The notes under the pieces are model-generated. The model was not told the origin of the DNA. It was given only the letters and a program-made list of their open reading frames with translations, and ran no database searches. From Alectoria sarmentosa (lineage: Eukaryota; Ascomycota; Lecanoromycetes; Lecanorales; Parmeliaceae), in contig WOGZ01000007.1 in assembly GCA_009733775.1 (NCBI GenBank), forward strand, positions 1 through 64,000: DNA of 64,000 bases, given 5' to 3'. A program made the translations under genes and the position numbers. The number at the start of each line of letters is the position of its first letter. Within the stretch, counting starts at the first letter, position 1. This document shows positions 1 through 10,916 of this stretch, in pieces.

Positions 1-479
1 GTTAATTGAATAACGTTTTTTCAATTTCGTTATTTATATAAAAAATATTTATTATGTCGTTATCGATTTTATACGAGGAAATTTGATAATACGAAATGAA
101 AAAGAAAAACTTTAAAAGATTATAAAATCGTGATTTTTTATCTAATAATAATGTCGTGAAAAATCTGAATATTTTTGATAATGATTTTTCGAACGATATA
201 ATCGATATTGTTTTAATTTAAATTATAATAATGATATGTGATTATTTTTTTCGATTCGTTAATTAAACGAATGTTTTAATATTTTTTTTATACTCGTTAT
301 TATTAACGAGACGAATCGTTATCTCGATGCGAATTATTTGAATTTCAATTATCATAAATGATTTAATCTAAAAATACGATATCTTAATAATTTTTATGTT
401 TTGATAAAGCTCTTATTAACACGATTCTTTAAATTCGTTAATTGATACGAATGAAATAAGTGAAATAACTTAATTATAA

Positions 480-683
480 TGTTAAAATTAATATAAAATT
501 ATATTATATAAATGTATTAAATAAAACAATTAAGTAAAAAGAAAGTATATACATAAAAAGAAAACATTTATATGAAAATAAATGTCTTTATTAAGTCACG
601 CTAAACTCAATCGAGTAATGTTAAAGAAATATGATGTCAAAGAAAAGTTAGCTTTATTAAAAATATAAAATACGCTCATAATA
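480..683 (-). repeat. Inverted 204-bp LTR copy of the gypsy element
   Basis: This segment is the reverse complement of the LTR at 10713-10916. Both copies are exactly 204 bp and have ends derived from TGTTA...TAACA. Differences between them are nearly all transitions; for instance a C- and G-containing stretch in the right copy (around 10,850-10,890) appears here with the same letters changed to T and A. The copy is oriented on the - strand and abuts + strand gypsy coding sequence at 684 without a matching target duplication (flanks TATAA and ATATC). It could be a solo LTR, the 5' LTR of an opposing element, or the product of self-integration. Confidence 0.8.
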
Positions 684-1046
684 ATATCGAGTTCGAGATT
701 AATGTTATTAATAATTTTTTTTATTATAAAATGTTCGAAGCGAATAAAATCGATAACGAATATAACGAAATACGCGAAATAATCATTAATGATAAAAAGA
801 AATTAAAAAATATCATATTTAATAAATGCGCTATCACGAACGATATTCTTTATTATAAAAATCGCTTATAAATATTTAAATTTATATACACGATTATTAT
901 TCAAAAAATACACGATTAATTTGTATATAATTATTCAAAAGTCGCTTATATATATAAATTACTTAAATGAAAATATTATTAAAAGAATATGAGAATAATA
1001 ATCGTTATATATGTTAATAATTATTACATTTGCAAAAAAATCAAAA
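684..1046 (+). pseudogene. Gypsy pol relic: RNase H-integrase linker and zinc finger
   Basis: The conceptual translation keeps the pattern that precedes integrase in gypsy elements: an 'IxxDILYYKNRL' motif at about 830-870, a His-containing stretch, and a 'CKKIK' motif near 1030-1045, which is the second half of the HHCC zinc finger. Frames are broken by TAA and TGA codons and by at least one apparent frame change. The sequence stops exactly where the copia target duplication begins (1047) and resumes at 8817, which establishes that the two gypsy segments were once contiguous. Confidence 0.75.
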
Positions 1047-1051
1047 CTTTT
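1047..1051. repeat. Left target-site duplication of the copia insertion
   Basis: CTTTT immediately precedes the left 118-bp LTR. It matches CTTTC at 8812-8816 except for one C/T transition. A 5-bp duplication is typical of Ty1/copia integrases. Confidence 0.75.
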
Positions 1052-1169
1052 TATTAAAAATAAATGATAAATTATTTAATTAAGATGCTATGTAAAATAT
1101 AAAATTTATTAAGTTTATATTCGACGACAGTCGAGTAAAGAAAGTGAAACGAACTTAATTATTTTAACA
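1052..1169 (-). repeat. Copia 3' LTR (118 bp)
   Basis: This direct repeat of 8694-8811 has exactly the same length and about 16 differences, all of them transitions. The ends derive from TGTTAAAA...TTTTAACA, with the first G now A. It is the 3' LTR because pol runs on the - strand. Confidence 0.88.
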
Positions 1170-1816
1170 TTTTTATTCGAATAAAATTATATAGCAAAAT
1201 CACGAATTTCAACACTTATAACGCTAAAAACTGAATAATAAAGATGAAAAATCACATCTTTTCTTCAATCGCATGCATTAACATCTTTTATATCTTCTTT
1301 TTCTCTTTTCTTTAAACGTCGAGCGTCGAATAAATAAAATAATTATCGAATAACAATAATAAAATTATTGAGCGCACAGTGAAGGTTTACGAAAAACATG
1401 AATTTAAATTTTCACGAAAATCAAAGTCGAATAGTGATAGTAAGATGAGTGTTAAATAATTAAAGTGAGCATCGAGTAACGACAGTGAGGTCGACGACGA
1501 TGATCATCCCCTCTTTTTCTTCCCCTCTCTTCTTTTTTAATAAATAATAATAGTGAAATTAGTCGCGGGTAGCAAAGGTGAAAATATCGAAATTTAAAAA
1601 CGATTATATTCTTTTGAATATATTCGTCACGATGTCTTATATAAAAAATTTCACTTTTTGCAAAAAAACGATTTTTTGAAAATTTTATTTTCAGGTTATT
1701 AAATGCACATTAAAAATCGATTAATATATAATTAATAAATATATAAAAACGATTATATCGAAAAAGAAAAATGTAAAAGATTTATAAATTATTATTTATC
1801 GATATAAAAACCTAAA

Positions 1817-1945
1817 TATCGAGAAATAAATATCGAAAATATCGACTTTAAAATATAAATATCGAAAAATAAATATCGAAAATATCGATTTTAAAATATA
1901 AATATCGAAAAATAAATATCGAAAATATTAATTTTAAAGCATAAA
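1817..1945. repeat. 43-bp tandem repeat, three units
   Basis: Three head-to-tail 43-bp units (1817-1859, 1860-1902, 1903-1945) begin TATCGA and carry two TATCGA-AAT blocks each. A degraded fourth unit follows at 1946, and looser ATATCGAAAA-type repeats continue to about 2,280. The array lies between copia RNase H and the copia 3' LTR. Confidence 0.85.
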
Positions 1946-2399
1946 TATCGAGAAAAGAATATCGAAAAATAATTATTAAAAGTTTTTTTTATAAATTTAA
2001 ATATTATAATATGAGTATTAAAAAATAAAAATCGAAAATAATGATTTTAAAAATATAAATATCGAAAATTAAAAGCGTTATAAACGTTAAAAACGTCGAA
2101 AATATAAATATTAAAAACGTTAACTTTTAAAATGCGAGCGTCGAAAGTTTAGGCGACATAAAAATTATATATATCGATAATATTAATATCGAAAATAACG
2201 ATATTATAAACGTATCGATAATATAATATAAAAAAATAATAATAAAATAATGAAAAATTAATATAAAAATGAATATCGAGAATATAAATATATTATAAAA
2301 GATTTAAATTAACTTTTATAAAGTGAAAATATATAACGATTAATGTGTTAAGTTTTATCGTTTATATTTAAATAAATCAATAAACGCGATCATCGAATT

Positions 2400-3440
2400 A
2401 AACGTTTAAAATCTTCAATAATAATAAACGTCAAATTTATTTATTTCATAATTATATAATTATCTTCGTGAATTTAATTATCACGATAAAGTTTTATTCT
2501 TAATTATAATTTAAATAATAATCGTAAATTTTTATCTCGATCGCAAATCGAATAATATTATAAACATTTATTTTGAATTCTAAAGATCATAAATGTAAAA
2601 ATATGAAAAGAAAGTTTAAATATAAAAAATCTTTTAAATAACGCTTTAAAGCATTTATTATGATCTTAAAAAAATAATCACTTTTTAAACTTTTCAAGCG
2701 TAATTTAATATAAGACATCGAACGAATCTTTAATTAAAATAATATTGATTTAAATCGAATGAAAAGTGATTATGAATCTTTTCACTTCGATTAAATTGAT
2801 TTAAAAAAACCTTTTCGAAAAGACAATTCAAACTCAATAACGATCGAATTTTGAAAATAATGATCATTTATAATCTTCGATAAATGAAATGTTGATCGTT
2901 TTACATTATTTTAATTTTTTTAAATTTTATTGAATTACGTTCGTGAGAGACGAATTTTAAATTCATAAATCAATTCACTCAAATTCTCAAATCGCTTATT
3001 TAATCAATATTATCAACAATTATATTTTTCGAGTGAAAATTTTTAAATAAGAAAATTTGAAGAAATATTAATCAAAAATGATTATGTTAAAATTTGAGAT
3101 TTATTTCAACGAATTCTTAAAATGCGATAAATAAAATGATTAATTTCATTGAAAATTCTTTCTCTTTATAATTAAATGATATTTCAATCTTTCGAAATTA
3201 CTTAAAATAAATTTTTGAAAAAATTCATCATTAAATTATTTAATATTATCGTCATTATTTAAAATAAATAAAAATTGAAAAATTAATTAACAAGATCACG
3301 ACGTAAACAATTTAACCTTTTATAAATAATAAATCGAGATTTGTTTTTAAATTCATTCGAGATCGAGCGCTTGACGAAACATATCAAATTTAATCTTAAA
3401 TAAAAAATTTATAAAATCATCGACGATTTATTTTTTAATA
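2400..3440 (-). pseudogene. Possible decayed extra reading frame of the copia element
   Basis: On the - strand a long frame can be followed with fewer stops than expected for DNA this AT-rich. Most of the stops are TAA or TGA, which could descend from CAA, CGA or TGG codons. It lies downstream of RNase H, where copia elements usually have little sequence. No domain is recognised. It may be an additional retroelement frame, a captured gene, or chance. Confidence 0.25.
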
Positions 3441-3449
3441 AAAACGTAT

Positions 3450-6260
3450 TTTAAAACGATATCGTTATTCACGATTTTTTCGCGCACAAAATAATATTAA
3501 ATATCGATGTGTTTAAAACAATTATAAAATTAAAATTTTTTAATCAAAATTACGATATCTTAATTATTATAAAAAATAACGATAATAAAAGCGAAAATGA
3601 AATTTTCGAGCTTTAATTAAGTCTACATTATAAAAACGCGCTTTATTTAAATCGCATTATCGTTATTAAAAGCGTTAATTATCGACTTAAAAATCACGAA
3701 ATTGAGATCGTTGAAAAACCTTTCGAATCAAATCGCCTCTTTAATAATCTAAATTTAATCGATATATTCGATTTTATAAATAAATAATATTATCGTGAAT
3801 TAACATTTAAATAATTAATTTATAATTATATTATCAAAATTGAACACATAATTAAAGATAAATCGTTTAATATCTTAATTATTAATTTAATTAACGTCGA
3901 TATATTCGCGCAATGAGACGAATTTTTCTTTATAAATAAATTTAAAATATAATATATCTCATAAATATCTAAAAATTCTTTTAATTACTTTTTAATAAAA
4001 GTCGTTAAAATTAAAAGCGTAATAAAAGATCACGAAAATAACGTAAACGATATTTGAACGAATATTCAACATCGCGTATATTAAAAAATCGACAACGAAT
4101 TAATATAAAGAGCGAGATTTTTTGATAATTTTAAAACCTTCAATAACGAATTTTAGGTGTAAGATTTTCATTGAAATATCAATAATCTTAACACGATCGC
4201 TTCACATATTATAATTTTTAAAAACCTTTTTAAAATAATTCTTTTGATTAAACGTTATAATGCGATTTTGATAATCGCGCATTATTTTTATATTTAGATA
4301 ATAAATATATGATCTTAAATTCATTATTCGAAATTTAACATTAAGAGCGCTTTTAAATTTATTAATAACGAATAAATTAAATTTCGCGATGAGAATATCG
4401 TCGATATAAATAATCACGATAATTTTCTTTTCATCATAAATAAAAACGTTAAAGTTTTTCATTAAAAAACGATATTCGAACTTTCGAAAAAAAAAAAAAT
4501 AATGTTATATTAAATTCGAGATGATTATTTTAACTCATAAAACGTTTTCTTACAACGATAAACTTTATTAATATCGTTTTTATATTCTTTAAATTAATGA
4601 ATATACACAATTTTTTCGACGTTATCGTATAAAAATATGATTTTAACATTTATTTAATTTAATTTTAAATTGAAGACGATTGTTATAATAAAGATAATCT
4701 TATAATTTATAAATTTAATAACGAAAACGAAAGTTTTTTTAAAGTCGATGCCTTCGCGTTATATATAATCTTAAATTATTTATCGCGTCTTATATCGAAT
4801 TATCTCATTAATCGAACCACGCTTAAATTTATAAACTCATTTATTTTTTAAGACTTTACGACCCGCTGAAAATTTATAAAGATATTAAACTTTATTGTCG
4901 ATCAAAAAATAATATTTTTCATTTATATTCAATTATTAATTCATTTTATATAAAACATTCGTTATTATCTCTTTATAAATATAAGATTCGAATAATTCAA
5001 AATTATTTACCTTAATTAATAACGCGATGAAATTAAATATTAAGACTTTTAAAAATGTGATAACGGCGAAAACGACTTCGACAAAAAAAATTTATTGCGC
5101 ATTCGCAAAAATTGAGCTTATAACGACGATAAAAAGTTTCTTAATACGCGACCTCGACATTTGAAAATCGTTAAATCGAAAATGTTTTTAAAATTACGAC
5201 GACGATGTTAATAATAATCGTTAACGAAAAAAAATTCTTAAAGAACTTAAAAGAGAGAGCTTTGCCATTAATATTATTATTAATATCATTTAAAATTATC
5301 ATTATAAACTCAATTCTCGTTATTATATCGATTTTGATACGTGATATTAAAAATTAATTAACGATAAATAATTTTTCATTTGAAAATTGCGTTTTAAAAT
5401 GATGATTTATTCATTTAACGTTAAAATATCGTTAAACTTAATCGTTTCGAGTGAACATTCGATAAAAATTATTTTCGTAATTTATTAAACGACTCTCTTT
5501 ATAACGATCATCGAACTTTTTTTAATTAATATCGAAGATTCGACGCTTTTCGTAAAAACCTTTTTATTCAATACGTTTTAAATGAGATAAATCAAATTTA
5601 CGATTAAACTCGCTTTTATATAAAATCTTATTTATATTTACGATAAACGAATAATTACGAAAATAATTAATAATCGTAATGAATTTTGAAATTATAAATT
5701 TCGAAAACTCACTATTTATAAATAAAACGTGAATTTTAATTATTAATATTTAATTTAAACGTTTAAAAATCTTATTTATTTAAGAGTTTTTAAAGATAAT
5801 GAATTCTCATTTTATTTTATGATCGTATTTAAAATTATTGAAAATTTGATTTTTGATTATGATATTCTCGTCGCTATGAATGCGTTTGATAATAAAATCG
5901 TTATACTTCATATTAATTTTAAATAATTTAAAGATATTAAAAGCTTCATTTTTATGAATATCGAAATAAATATAAAATCTTTTATTGACGTTCTTTATAA
6001 ATTCAAACATCATTTAATAATTTGAATAAATATCGACACTCGATATAAAATCAAAAATATTAAAATAAAATAATTCATTAATATATTTATCGAGAATTAA
6101 ATGCTTTTTGTGAAATAATAAATGAAGATTTAATTTTATATAAGATATATAAACGTCTTCGAGCGTTAAAGATTTAAATAAATTTATTTTAATAAACATG
6201 TTTTCAAGGCGAGCGACATTTTGCTTTTTAAAATGTTTTATATAAATATATCATACATCG
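3450..6260 (-). pseudogene. Copia pol relic (integrase, reverse transcriptase, RNase H)
   Basis: Reading on the - strand, 6199-6014 resembles the end of the gag-pre-integrase and the start of integrase, and 6013-5807 carries the integrase stretch with an 'IKRIHSDE' motif, equivalent to the usual SDNGxEF block. The reverse transcriptase is visible from about 4,650 down: a 'KTFYELK' block equivalent to the conserved YGLKQ region, then the catalytic 'YIDDILI' box within 4462-4202. RNase H follows to about 3,450, with the 'EIEYID'-like block typical of copia. Stops at positions that should be Trp or Gln are TGA or TAA, pointing to RIP. The protein is not translatable. Confidence 0.85.
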
Positions 6261-7991
6261 AAAGTCTTGATATTGATAATCGTTAAAACAAAAATTAAAT
6301 GATTTTTGTTATCGAATATATAAAAATTATCGCGTTAAATAATTTACATTTTATCACGCTCAATTTTAATTTCGTTAAACGAAAATTTTATAAAATAATT
6401 ATTTTTAAATAAAACTTTTATAAAGATGAGATTGAAATTATTATTAAATATGTATAAGACATTTTTGAGATTTAATATCACGATTTAATCGTTGATTTTT
6501 TTAATTTCGATGCGAATGATGTTTGTGATTACGATTAACAATATTTTATCATATTTTTTTAACGATGTGAGACGTTTCAAATGATTAATAATCGAGAAAT
6601 TTATTTCGATTATAAACAATGTATTTAATAACATAAAAATTAAGACAATTTAAATTTGAAATGTTTAAATTCACTCTCGCGCAATTATCATAAATTTTCG
6701 ATACATTAAAATCTTTAAGCTTCGATTTGAACTTAAAATTATTAAATTTAAATTTTTTATTGCTTTCATTATTACTATTATCGTCTTTTCATTTATTTTT
6801 TCATTTATTATTATTATTATTAAAGAAATTGTTAATTAACGAATTAATTTTTATTATTATCGATTTTATGATCGTTAAAATCATGATAATGCATATCGCA
6901 TTTTTTATATAATTTGACGATTTTGATAATGTCGACACAATGATTTAATTAATATTCATTTTGATTTATAATTCGAACGAAAATTGAAAAGAAACAAATA
7001 ATGAAAACATATGTAATTTAAACGTATTTAAAATAATAAATGTTTTAAAATCGCTATATAGTTTTATTTAAAATATATTTACATAATTCATTTTCATTAA
7101 ATAAAATATAATTTTAAAAATATTATTCGATATAATCGTTATAAAAAAATCTTAAATTGAAATAAAATTATCAAATAAATAAATTTTCGTTCAATTTAAA
7201 TTAAATGAAAAAGTTTTAAAACTTTATCAACGACTTTCGAAATTTATTAATATATTCATTAAAATTATCGCTGCATTAATTCAACATTAAATTATTAAAA
7301 CGTTAAAACGCGCGGATAAAATATTCAAAACCTCGAGAGAAACAATTTTCTTTCAACTTAATTCACGCGTTATAAACGTTAATCATATGCTCGATATCGA
7401 TATAATTATTATTAATTACGTAAAAACGTAAAACGATGCAAATGAGATTATGCGTTAATTTTTACATCTTAAATTTAACGATATCGTTATTATTATTATT
7501 ATTATTATTATTAAATAATGAAATTTAAAGTCGATACTTGTTTTTCGATTTAATTTATTTTTATAAATTCAAGATCTTAAAAACGTTCTTTACGATTCGC
7601 TTTTAAATTATATAATCTATTAAATTAATTAATTTAATTATCTTTTTTAAAACATTAATGAGTTTTAACATTAAAAATTCGAATATGATAATGATAATGA
7701 ATGTAATAATAAAAAATTTGATATAAAAAAAACGAAACTAACAATAACTCTAACATTTAAATATTTTTTAAATAAAATAAAATAAATGAAACGAATAAAC
7801 GTGTTTTAAAACTTGTATTTACTTTATTTAAATAATTAATATGAATTATATATATGCTTACGATTATAAAAAATGATTTTCTTAAATCTTATATTAACAA
7901 TTAACTTTTTAACGTATCGAGATAAAAAAATTTCGCGACTCATATTAATTTGAGCGAGAAATGCTCATTTTTGATTTAAATAATAAATTTA

Positions 7992-8219
7992 AACGACGAT
8001 TAATAGATTTGACACGTTATTAATTAATTATTTTAATAAATTCGAGCTTAAACGACGATCGATAAATTTAATTTATCATCAATTAATTTGTTTTTAATAA
8101 GTTTTAAAATTAATAATTTTCAAAAGAATTATTCATTTCGATTTAAATAAGAGACTTAACGACGATTAATATAATTTCGATATATTATTAATTAATTATT
8201 TCAATAAACTTTGAAACTG
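7992..8219. repeat. Degenerate 58-63-bp repeats
   Basis: Three related segments start near 7,992, 8,050 and 8,157. Each opens with AACGACGAT and carries an ATTAATTAATTAT-like block. About 45 bp of other sequence separates the second and third. They lie in the 5' part of the copia relic and may be an old tandem duplication blurred by RIP. Confidence 0.45.
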
Positions 8220-8334
8220 ATTATTTTTAACGATTAAAACGCATTTGTTAATTAATTTTCAATCGAATAAATACGTCGCACGATGAGAATATGCATTAAT
8301 TGAATATAATTTTAAAAATTCAAAAATTGCCTTC

Positions 8335-8577
8335 TTAAATTAACGTGACGTTTTTATTAATTAAGATGTGTAATTTAATTTTCACGATCACGTCATCGAT
8401 AAAATTAACGTTTTCAACGAAAATTGAAATTCGTTTAAAATTAACGTTTAAATGTGCCTCGAGTCGAGACTTCGAAATGATATTATCTCGTCGATGTGAT
8501 AATGAATCGAATATCTTTTGACGCTTTAAGATTTTTGCGATGTTTTGTAACAATATACTCACACAAAATATTCTCAT
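8335..8577 (-). pseudogene. Unrecognised - strand frame near the copia 5' LTR
   Basis: An 80-codon frame sits about 120 bp inside the copia 5' LTR on the coding strand, the place where gag should begin. I recognise no gag motif in it. It is less AT-biased in codon content than its surroundings. It may be the remnant of the gag N-terminus or unrelated. Confidence 0.3.
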
Positions 8578-8671
8578 AAAATAAAAATAAAATCTCGTGA
8601 TTTAAGGCGATTTATGAATTAATATATGCAAAGCATATCGATAAAATAAATGTCAAATTATTGAACGAAGC

Positions 8672-8693
8672 TCGATCGATCGGGTTTATAATT
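8672..8693 (-). other. Candidate primer-binding site of the copia element
   Basis: Read on the - strand directly after the 5' LTR, the sequence continues ATTATAAACCCGATCGATCG. If two A residues were G before RIP, it would match the anticodon-stem region of initiator tRNA-Met. Copia-type elements are known to prime from an internal site of that half-tRNA. The match is short and rests on inferred reversions. Confidence 0.35.
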
Positions 8694-8811
8694 TATTAAA
8701 AGTAAATGATAAATTACTTGATTAAGATGCTATATAAAATATGAGATTTATCAAACCTACATTCGACGACAGTCGAGTAAGAAAAGTAAAACGAACTTGA
8801 TCATTTTAACA
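8694..8811 (-). repeat. Copia 5' LTR (118 bp)
   Basis: This is the partner of 1052-1169 and the less mutated of the two: more C and G remain in its middle. It ends TTTTAACA at 8811 and is followed by the right target duplication CTTTC (8812-8816). Confidence 0.88.
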
Positions 8812-8816
8812 CTTTC

Positions 8817-9960
8817 AGATATCGTGAATATGATTTATTATAATTATTCTCAATTTCACAAAAACGCTGATAAAACATTTTTATGAATTTTATCGTCGAT
8901 TTATTATTATTAAAAGATTATAACGTTATATAAATTATAATAAATCGTTTAATTAAAAAACGTTATTACGTATTATATACGACGAAAAATAATAACACAT
9001 TTATTAAAAACATTATTAAAATGTTTATTAAAAAAGTTTTTCGTATATACGAATTATTAACATCAATAATGTTCGATCGAGATTTATAATTTATTGTTAT
9101 AATATGAAAATCCTTTTATAAAAAACTCGATATTCAAGTTAAATTATTTATAATCTTTTATTCTAAAACAAATAAATAAACGAAATGAAATAATTAAGAT
9201 TTAAAATATTATTTGCGTATTTATTATAATTATATACAAAATAATTGAGTTAAATAAATATTCATAATCGAATTTGCGAATAATAATAATGTTTTAATTT
9301 TTATTAATATGTCGCTTTTTTATGCAAATAAGAATTTTTATCTTTATATAAATTTTAATTTTAATATTATTAATTACGCTATTATTCGAAAACGTTTTAA
9401 TGTTATAAAAATAAAAAATATTATTGATTATATATAAAATGTTCTCGTTTATATACGTGACAATTTAAATAAAGCATAACTTGCGATGATCGAATAAATT
9501 AATTGTTATAAAAAAGATGTGACGTTTAAGAAAGACGATCTCGTTTTTTTTAATAACAAAAACATCGTTATTAATAAATCATTTAAAAAATTGAATGACA
9601 AAATATTTGATTTATTTAAAGCCATATTCATTATCGATTCTTTTTACAAATTGAAATTATTTAAAATCATAAGAATTTATAACGTTTTTCATTTTAAACT
9701 TTTAAATCTCATTATCATCAATTTATTATTTGATCAAAAAAATCTTTTTTTTAAAATTATCATCGTTAAAGATAAAGAGAAATGAATAATTGAAGACATA
9801 TTAAATTCAAAAAAATTATGAAATCATTTTAAATACAAGGTTAAATGAAAAGACGTTGATAAAGATTTTAATTAATATAATATTAACGAAAATAAATTCG
9901 ATAATGCAAAAAACGTAATAAAAGATTTTTATAAAAGATATTTAAATAAGTCAAGATAGA
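8817..9960 (+). pseudogene. Gypsy integrase and chromodomain relic
   Basis: The translation resumes exactly after the copia target duplication. It shows the integrase core: the 'MNFIVDL' block with the first catalytic Asp near 8,885, a 'FDRD' block near 9,075 with the second Asp, and a Glu near 9,185. Next comes a 'EFANNN...FYANK' block near 9,270-9,330. The frame at 9519-9785 is the integrase C-terminal part ('FKKDDLVFF', 'KKLNDKIFD', 'VFHFKLL'). After two in-frame TGA codons where Trp is expected, a chromodomain follows at about 9,785-9,955 ('EDILNSK', 'YKVKW', 'FYKRYL'). A chromodomain at this position identifies a chromovirus. Stop codons make it inactive. Confidence 0.85.
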
Positions 9961-10696
9961 AAGATTAAACATTATTTAATTGAATTAACGATTAATTTAT
10001 AAAAAGATTTTATTATTCACTTTTTTTCATTTTTTTTTCTTTTTTATAATCGTCGTTGTTATAACGAATAATGATAATTATATATAATTTTCGATTATTG
10101 TGCGTGCGTCTTCACGTTATTTTTTCAACGACAAAATCGATCGATGATGACGTATTAATTTATAACTCAAACGAACACGCGGCCCTCGTTATTCACATTA
10201 TAATTACTTTTTAAAGTCTTTTAACGTTGTTTTAAAATCTCGTTATCGTTATTATTAATTTTATTCGATATTATATATATAATAATTTATAAAAAAAGAT
10301 TATTTAAAGCATTATTAAAATATATGCGAATTTTAAATAAAATTTAACGTTTACGACTCGATTCGATTTAAAAAATCTTATTTAATTATATCGCTTAATT
10401 TTTACGATTCTTTTTTCACTTAAAATATGAAATATTAAATAATATTAAATATTTAAATGTTTTAACGACGATTATAACGTTAATTTTTTATTAAATCACG
10501 TTATTTTTAAACGTTTAAAACGATAAAACATTATAATATCGACGATGTTATAAACGAATTTTTCACGATATATTATTATCTTTATTATCGTTAACTTTTT
10601 TTAATTGAAAATGATTATTAATTAAATGTTTCGAAAATATAAAATAAATTATAAACACACTTCTTCGATCTTTATAGCGTTGAAATATCGCTTTTT

Positions 10697-10712
10697 AAAA
10701 GAAAAAAAATAA
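10697..10712 (+). other. Polypurine tract of the gypsy element
   Basis: AAAAGAAAAAAAATAA stands directly before the TGTTATGAGC start of the 3' LTR, the expected place and composition for the plus-strand primer site. Confidence 0.6.
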
Positions 10713-10916
10713 TGTTATGAGCGTATTTTATATCTTTAATAAAACTAATTTCTCTTTAACATCACATTTTTTTAACATTATTCGATTGAGTTTAGCGTGA
10801 CTTGATAAAGGCATTTATTTTTATATAAATGTCTTTTTTTTATGTATATAATTCTTCCCCACTTAGTTGTCTTATTTAATACACTCATATGATATGACTT
10901 TATGCTGATTCTAATA
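10713..10916 (+). repeat. Gypsy 3' LTR (204 bp)
   Basis: It starts TGTTATGAGC right after the polypurine tract and ends at a TAATA that corresponds to TAACA in the inverted copy at 480-683. It retains a G/C-containing patch (CTTCCCC, around 10,855) that is fully converted in the other copy, so it is the less RIP-affected of the two. Confidence 0.82.

Larger units (their letters stand above)
1052..8811 (-). mobile_element. Ty1/copia-type LTR retrotransposon relic, full length
   Basis: This is a 7,760-bp element bounded by two direct 118-bp LTRs (1052-1169 and 8694-8811) and flanked by a 5-bp target duplication. Its pol relic reads on the - strand in copia order: gag-pre-integrase Cys motif and integrase (about 6,260-5,750), reverse transcriptase with the YIDD box (about 4,650-4,200), then RNase H (about 4,170-3,450). 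It is inserted in the integrase gene of a gypsy element. Heavy RIP damage has left no intact frame. There are about 2.3 kb between the end of RNase H and the 3' LTR and about 2.4 kb between the 5' LTR and integrase, so further insertions or extra reading frames are possible. Confidence 0.9.
684..10916 (+). mobile_element. Ty3/gypsy chromovirus relic, interrupted
   Basis: This is the + strand relic of a gypsy-type LTR retrotransposon. It is split by the copia element at 1052-8811. The left part encodes the linker between RNase H and integrase plus the integrase zinc finger. The right part resumes in the integrase and continues through a GPY-like region to a chromodomain. A purine-rich tract (10697-10712) and a 204-bp LTR (10713-10916) follow. 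Protease, reverse transcriptase and most of RNase H are missing on the left, where an inverted LTR takes their place. The five bases after the 3' LTR are GTGTT; no partner duplication was found on the left. It is non-functional. Confidence 0.85.

Noticed and set aside
1..479. Telomere or subtelomeric repeat at the window start
   Set aside because: No TTAGGG-type repeats are present; the sequence is merely AT-rich decayed DNA.
480..683. Terminal inverted repeat of a DNA transposon pairing with 10713-10916
   Set aside because: The right copy follows a polypurine tract at the end of gypsy pol and both copies have TG..CA-type LTR ends, so they are LTRs in opposite orientation.
6727..6912. Leu-rich 61-codon + strand frame that looks like membrane helices
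   Set aside because: It is antisense to the copia relic, in low-complexity TTA repeats; AT-rich DNA yields Leu/Ile runs by chance.
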